From contig SBBT01000017.1 of NCBI GenBank assembly GCA_005239595.1, forward strand, positions 1 to 7,351: DNA of 7,351 nt. The letters run 5' to 3'. Origin of the DNA: Candidatus Troglogloeales bacterium (GTDB lineage: Bacteria > Nitrospirota > Nitrospiria > SBBL01 > SBBT01). The notes beneath the pieces were generated by a model. That model worked only from the letters and a program-made list of their open reading frames with translations. It was not told the origin of the DNA and made no database searches. Position numbers and translations under genes: made by a program. Within the stretch, counting starts at the first letter, position 1. Every line of letters starts with the position of its first letter. Below are positions 6,193-7,351 of this stretch, one piece after another.

Positions 6193-7351
6193 ATGGAACC
6201 GATTCATCTAAACGATCCGGCATTTCAGCCGGCCTATCAAAAGGTTGTTCATCGGCTCGACCTCGGCTGCGCCCCGATTGATGCGACCGTGCAGAAGATA
6301 TTGCACGACGTTAAAAAGAGCGGCGATGCGGCTGTAATCAAATACACGAAGAAATTCGATTGTGTAACATTAACGGCATCCGAGCTGCGCGTCCTCCCTC
6401 AAGAGATAAAAGAGGCGTACCAAAAGGCCGATCCTGCCGTCGTCGAAGCCTTGAAATATGCCGCGAGACGGATTACCGCTTTTCATGAGCGACAGAAAAA
6501 AGAGGGATGGTCTATTGAAGAGAAGGGGATCTATCTGGCGCAGCGGGTTCATCCCATCGAGCGGGTGGGTCTTTATGTGCCTGGAGGTACAGCAGCCTAT
6601 CCTTCTTCAGTATTGATGAATGCCCTTCCCGCGAGGGTTGCCGGTGTCGGGAGGCTGGTCATCTGTTCCCCTTCACCGAGAGGGGTTCAAAACCCCTATC
6701 TCCTGGTTGCGGCAGATATCGTCGGGGTGGACGAAATCTACCGCATCGGCGGGGCGCAGGCGATCGGCGCGCTTGCCTATGGAACCGCCACGCTTCCCAA
6801 GGTTGATAAGGTTGTCGGGCCTGGCAACCAGTATGTGGCCGCTGCAAAAAGGCTGGTTTACGGCATGGTTGATATCGACATGGTGGCGGGTCCCAGCGAG
6901 CTTTTAATTATTGCCGATGACGCTGCCAATCCAACGTATATCGCGTCAGACCTGTTGTCGCAGGCGGAGCATGACGAGGAGGCAGTCGTGATTTTTCTGG
7001 CGGCATCCGAGAAATTAGCCAAAAAGGTAGCACAGCAGATGCGCGCGCAGATGGCAAAACTTCCGAGAAAGAAAATCGTGGCCGCCTCTCTTCGAAATCA
7101 TGGGGTGACCTTCATCGTGCCAGATTTAAAACAAGCGGTAGCGATGGCCAACGAAATTGCGCCGGAACATCTGTCGCTTTTTGTGAGAGACCCGCATTCG
7201 CTCCTCCCAGAAATTGTCCATGCCGGCTCTGTCTTTTTGGGTGAAATGACACCGCAGGCATTAGGGGACTACATCGCAGGTCCGAACCATGTCCTTCCAA
7301 CTGGGGGGACAGCCCGGTTTTTCTCCCCTCTTTCGGTTGATGATTTTATTA
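6193..7351 (+). CDS. hisD: histidinol dehydrogenase, 3' end outside the window
   Basis: HisD oxidises L-histidinol to L-histidine in two NAD-dependent steps, the end of the pathway that HisG opens. The frame runs open from ATG 6193 to the window end, 386 codons of a protein usually about 430 long, so about 40 residues are missing. Features seen: RVGLYVPGGTAAYPSSVLMN (124-143), RIGGAQAIGALAYGT, VVGPGNQYVAAAK, AGPSELLIIAD, zinc ligands Q257 and H260 in LLSQAEHDEEA, catalytic E325-H326 in IAPEHLSLF, and D359 in LGDYIAGPNHVLPTGGTARF. The fourth zinc ligand, a C-terminal histidine, falls beyond the edge. AAGGCGG (6176-6182) is a modest ribosome binding site 10 bases upstream. No frameshift or internal stop is present. 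Confidence 0.96.
   Translation, partial: MEPIHLNDPAFQPAYQKVVHRLDLGCAPIDATVQKILHDVKKSGDAAVIKYTKKFDCVTLTASELRVLPQEIKEAYQKADPAVVEALKYAARRITAFHERQKKEGWSIEEKGIYLAQRVHPIERVGLYVPGGTAAYPSSVLMNALPARVAGVGRLVICSPSPRGVQNPYLLVAADIVGVDEIYRIGGAQAIGALAYGTATLPKVDKVVGPGNQYVAAAKRLVYGMVDIDMVAGPSELLIIADDAANPTYIASDLLSQAEHDEEAVVIFLAASEKLAKKVAQQMRAQMAKLPRKKIVAASLRNHGVTFIVPDLKQAVAMANEIAPEHLSLFVRDPHSLLPEIVHAGSVFLGEMTPQALGDYIAGPNHVLPTGGTARFFSPLSVDDFI

Noticed and set aside
6620..6907. A 95-codon + strand frame inside hisD
   Set aside because: The hisD frame is intact through this stretch with all active-site motifs. The alternate frame is a shadow, and its existence does not indicate a frameshift.
1..7351. Mobile elements, CRISPR arrays, tRNA or rRNA genes, defence systems
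   Set aside because: No transposase or integrase motifs, no regularly spaced repeats, no cloverleaf or rRNA-like segments were seen. All coding space is occupied by housekeeping or transport genes.

Overview
The window reads as a bacterial chromosome segment of roughly even base composition, with every gene on the + strand and very tight packing. There are two blocks. The first (about 1-1884) is a membrane carrier of the CstA carbon-starvation/peptide-pyruvate transporter family, with its own good sigma70-type promoter and an unusual leader. The second (about 1952-7351) is a housekeeping run: rpmE (ribosomal protein L31), an intrinsic terminator, then prfA (peptide chain release factor 1), prmC (release-factor glutamine methyltransferase), murA (UDP-GlcNAc enolpyruvyl transferase), hisG (short-form ATP phosphoribosyltransferase) and hisD (histidinol dehydrogenase, cut by the window end).

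The order rpmE-prfA-prmC-murA-hisG-hisD, together with a short HisG of the type that needs a separate HisZ subunit, resembles what I recall from Nitrospirota and from Geobacter-like (former delta-) proteobacteria. I infer one of these or a relative. No marker here fixes the phylum, and CstA beside rpmE is not something I can tie to a named taxon.

PrfA and PrmC form a functional pair: PrmC methylates the glutamine of the GGQ motif in release factor 1. MurA carries out the first committed step of peptidoglycan synthesis. HisG and HisD catalyse the first and last steps of histidine synthesis. The last five genes are translationally linked: prmC and murA overlap by 8 bases, murA stop and hisG start abut with no gap, and hisG-hisD are 5 bases apart. 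One transcript is therefore likely from prfA onward.

I did not find an undescribed defence, mobile or RNA system. The parts most worth a second look are non-coding or regulatory. The cstA leader has a near-consensus promoter, a hairpin, and a 17-codon open reading frame with the only strong ribosome binding site, whose stop overlaps the cstA start (ATGA). A long stem-loop covers the last codons of cstA and looks like a terminator when read on the minus strand. The spacing and start-codon choices of prfA, prmC and murA are also of interest.
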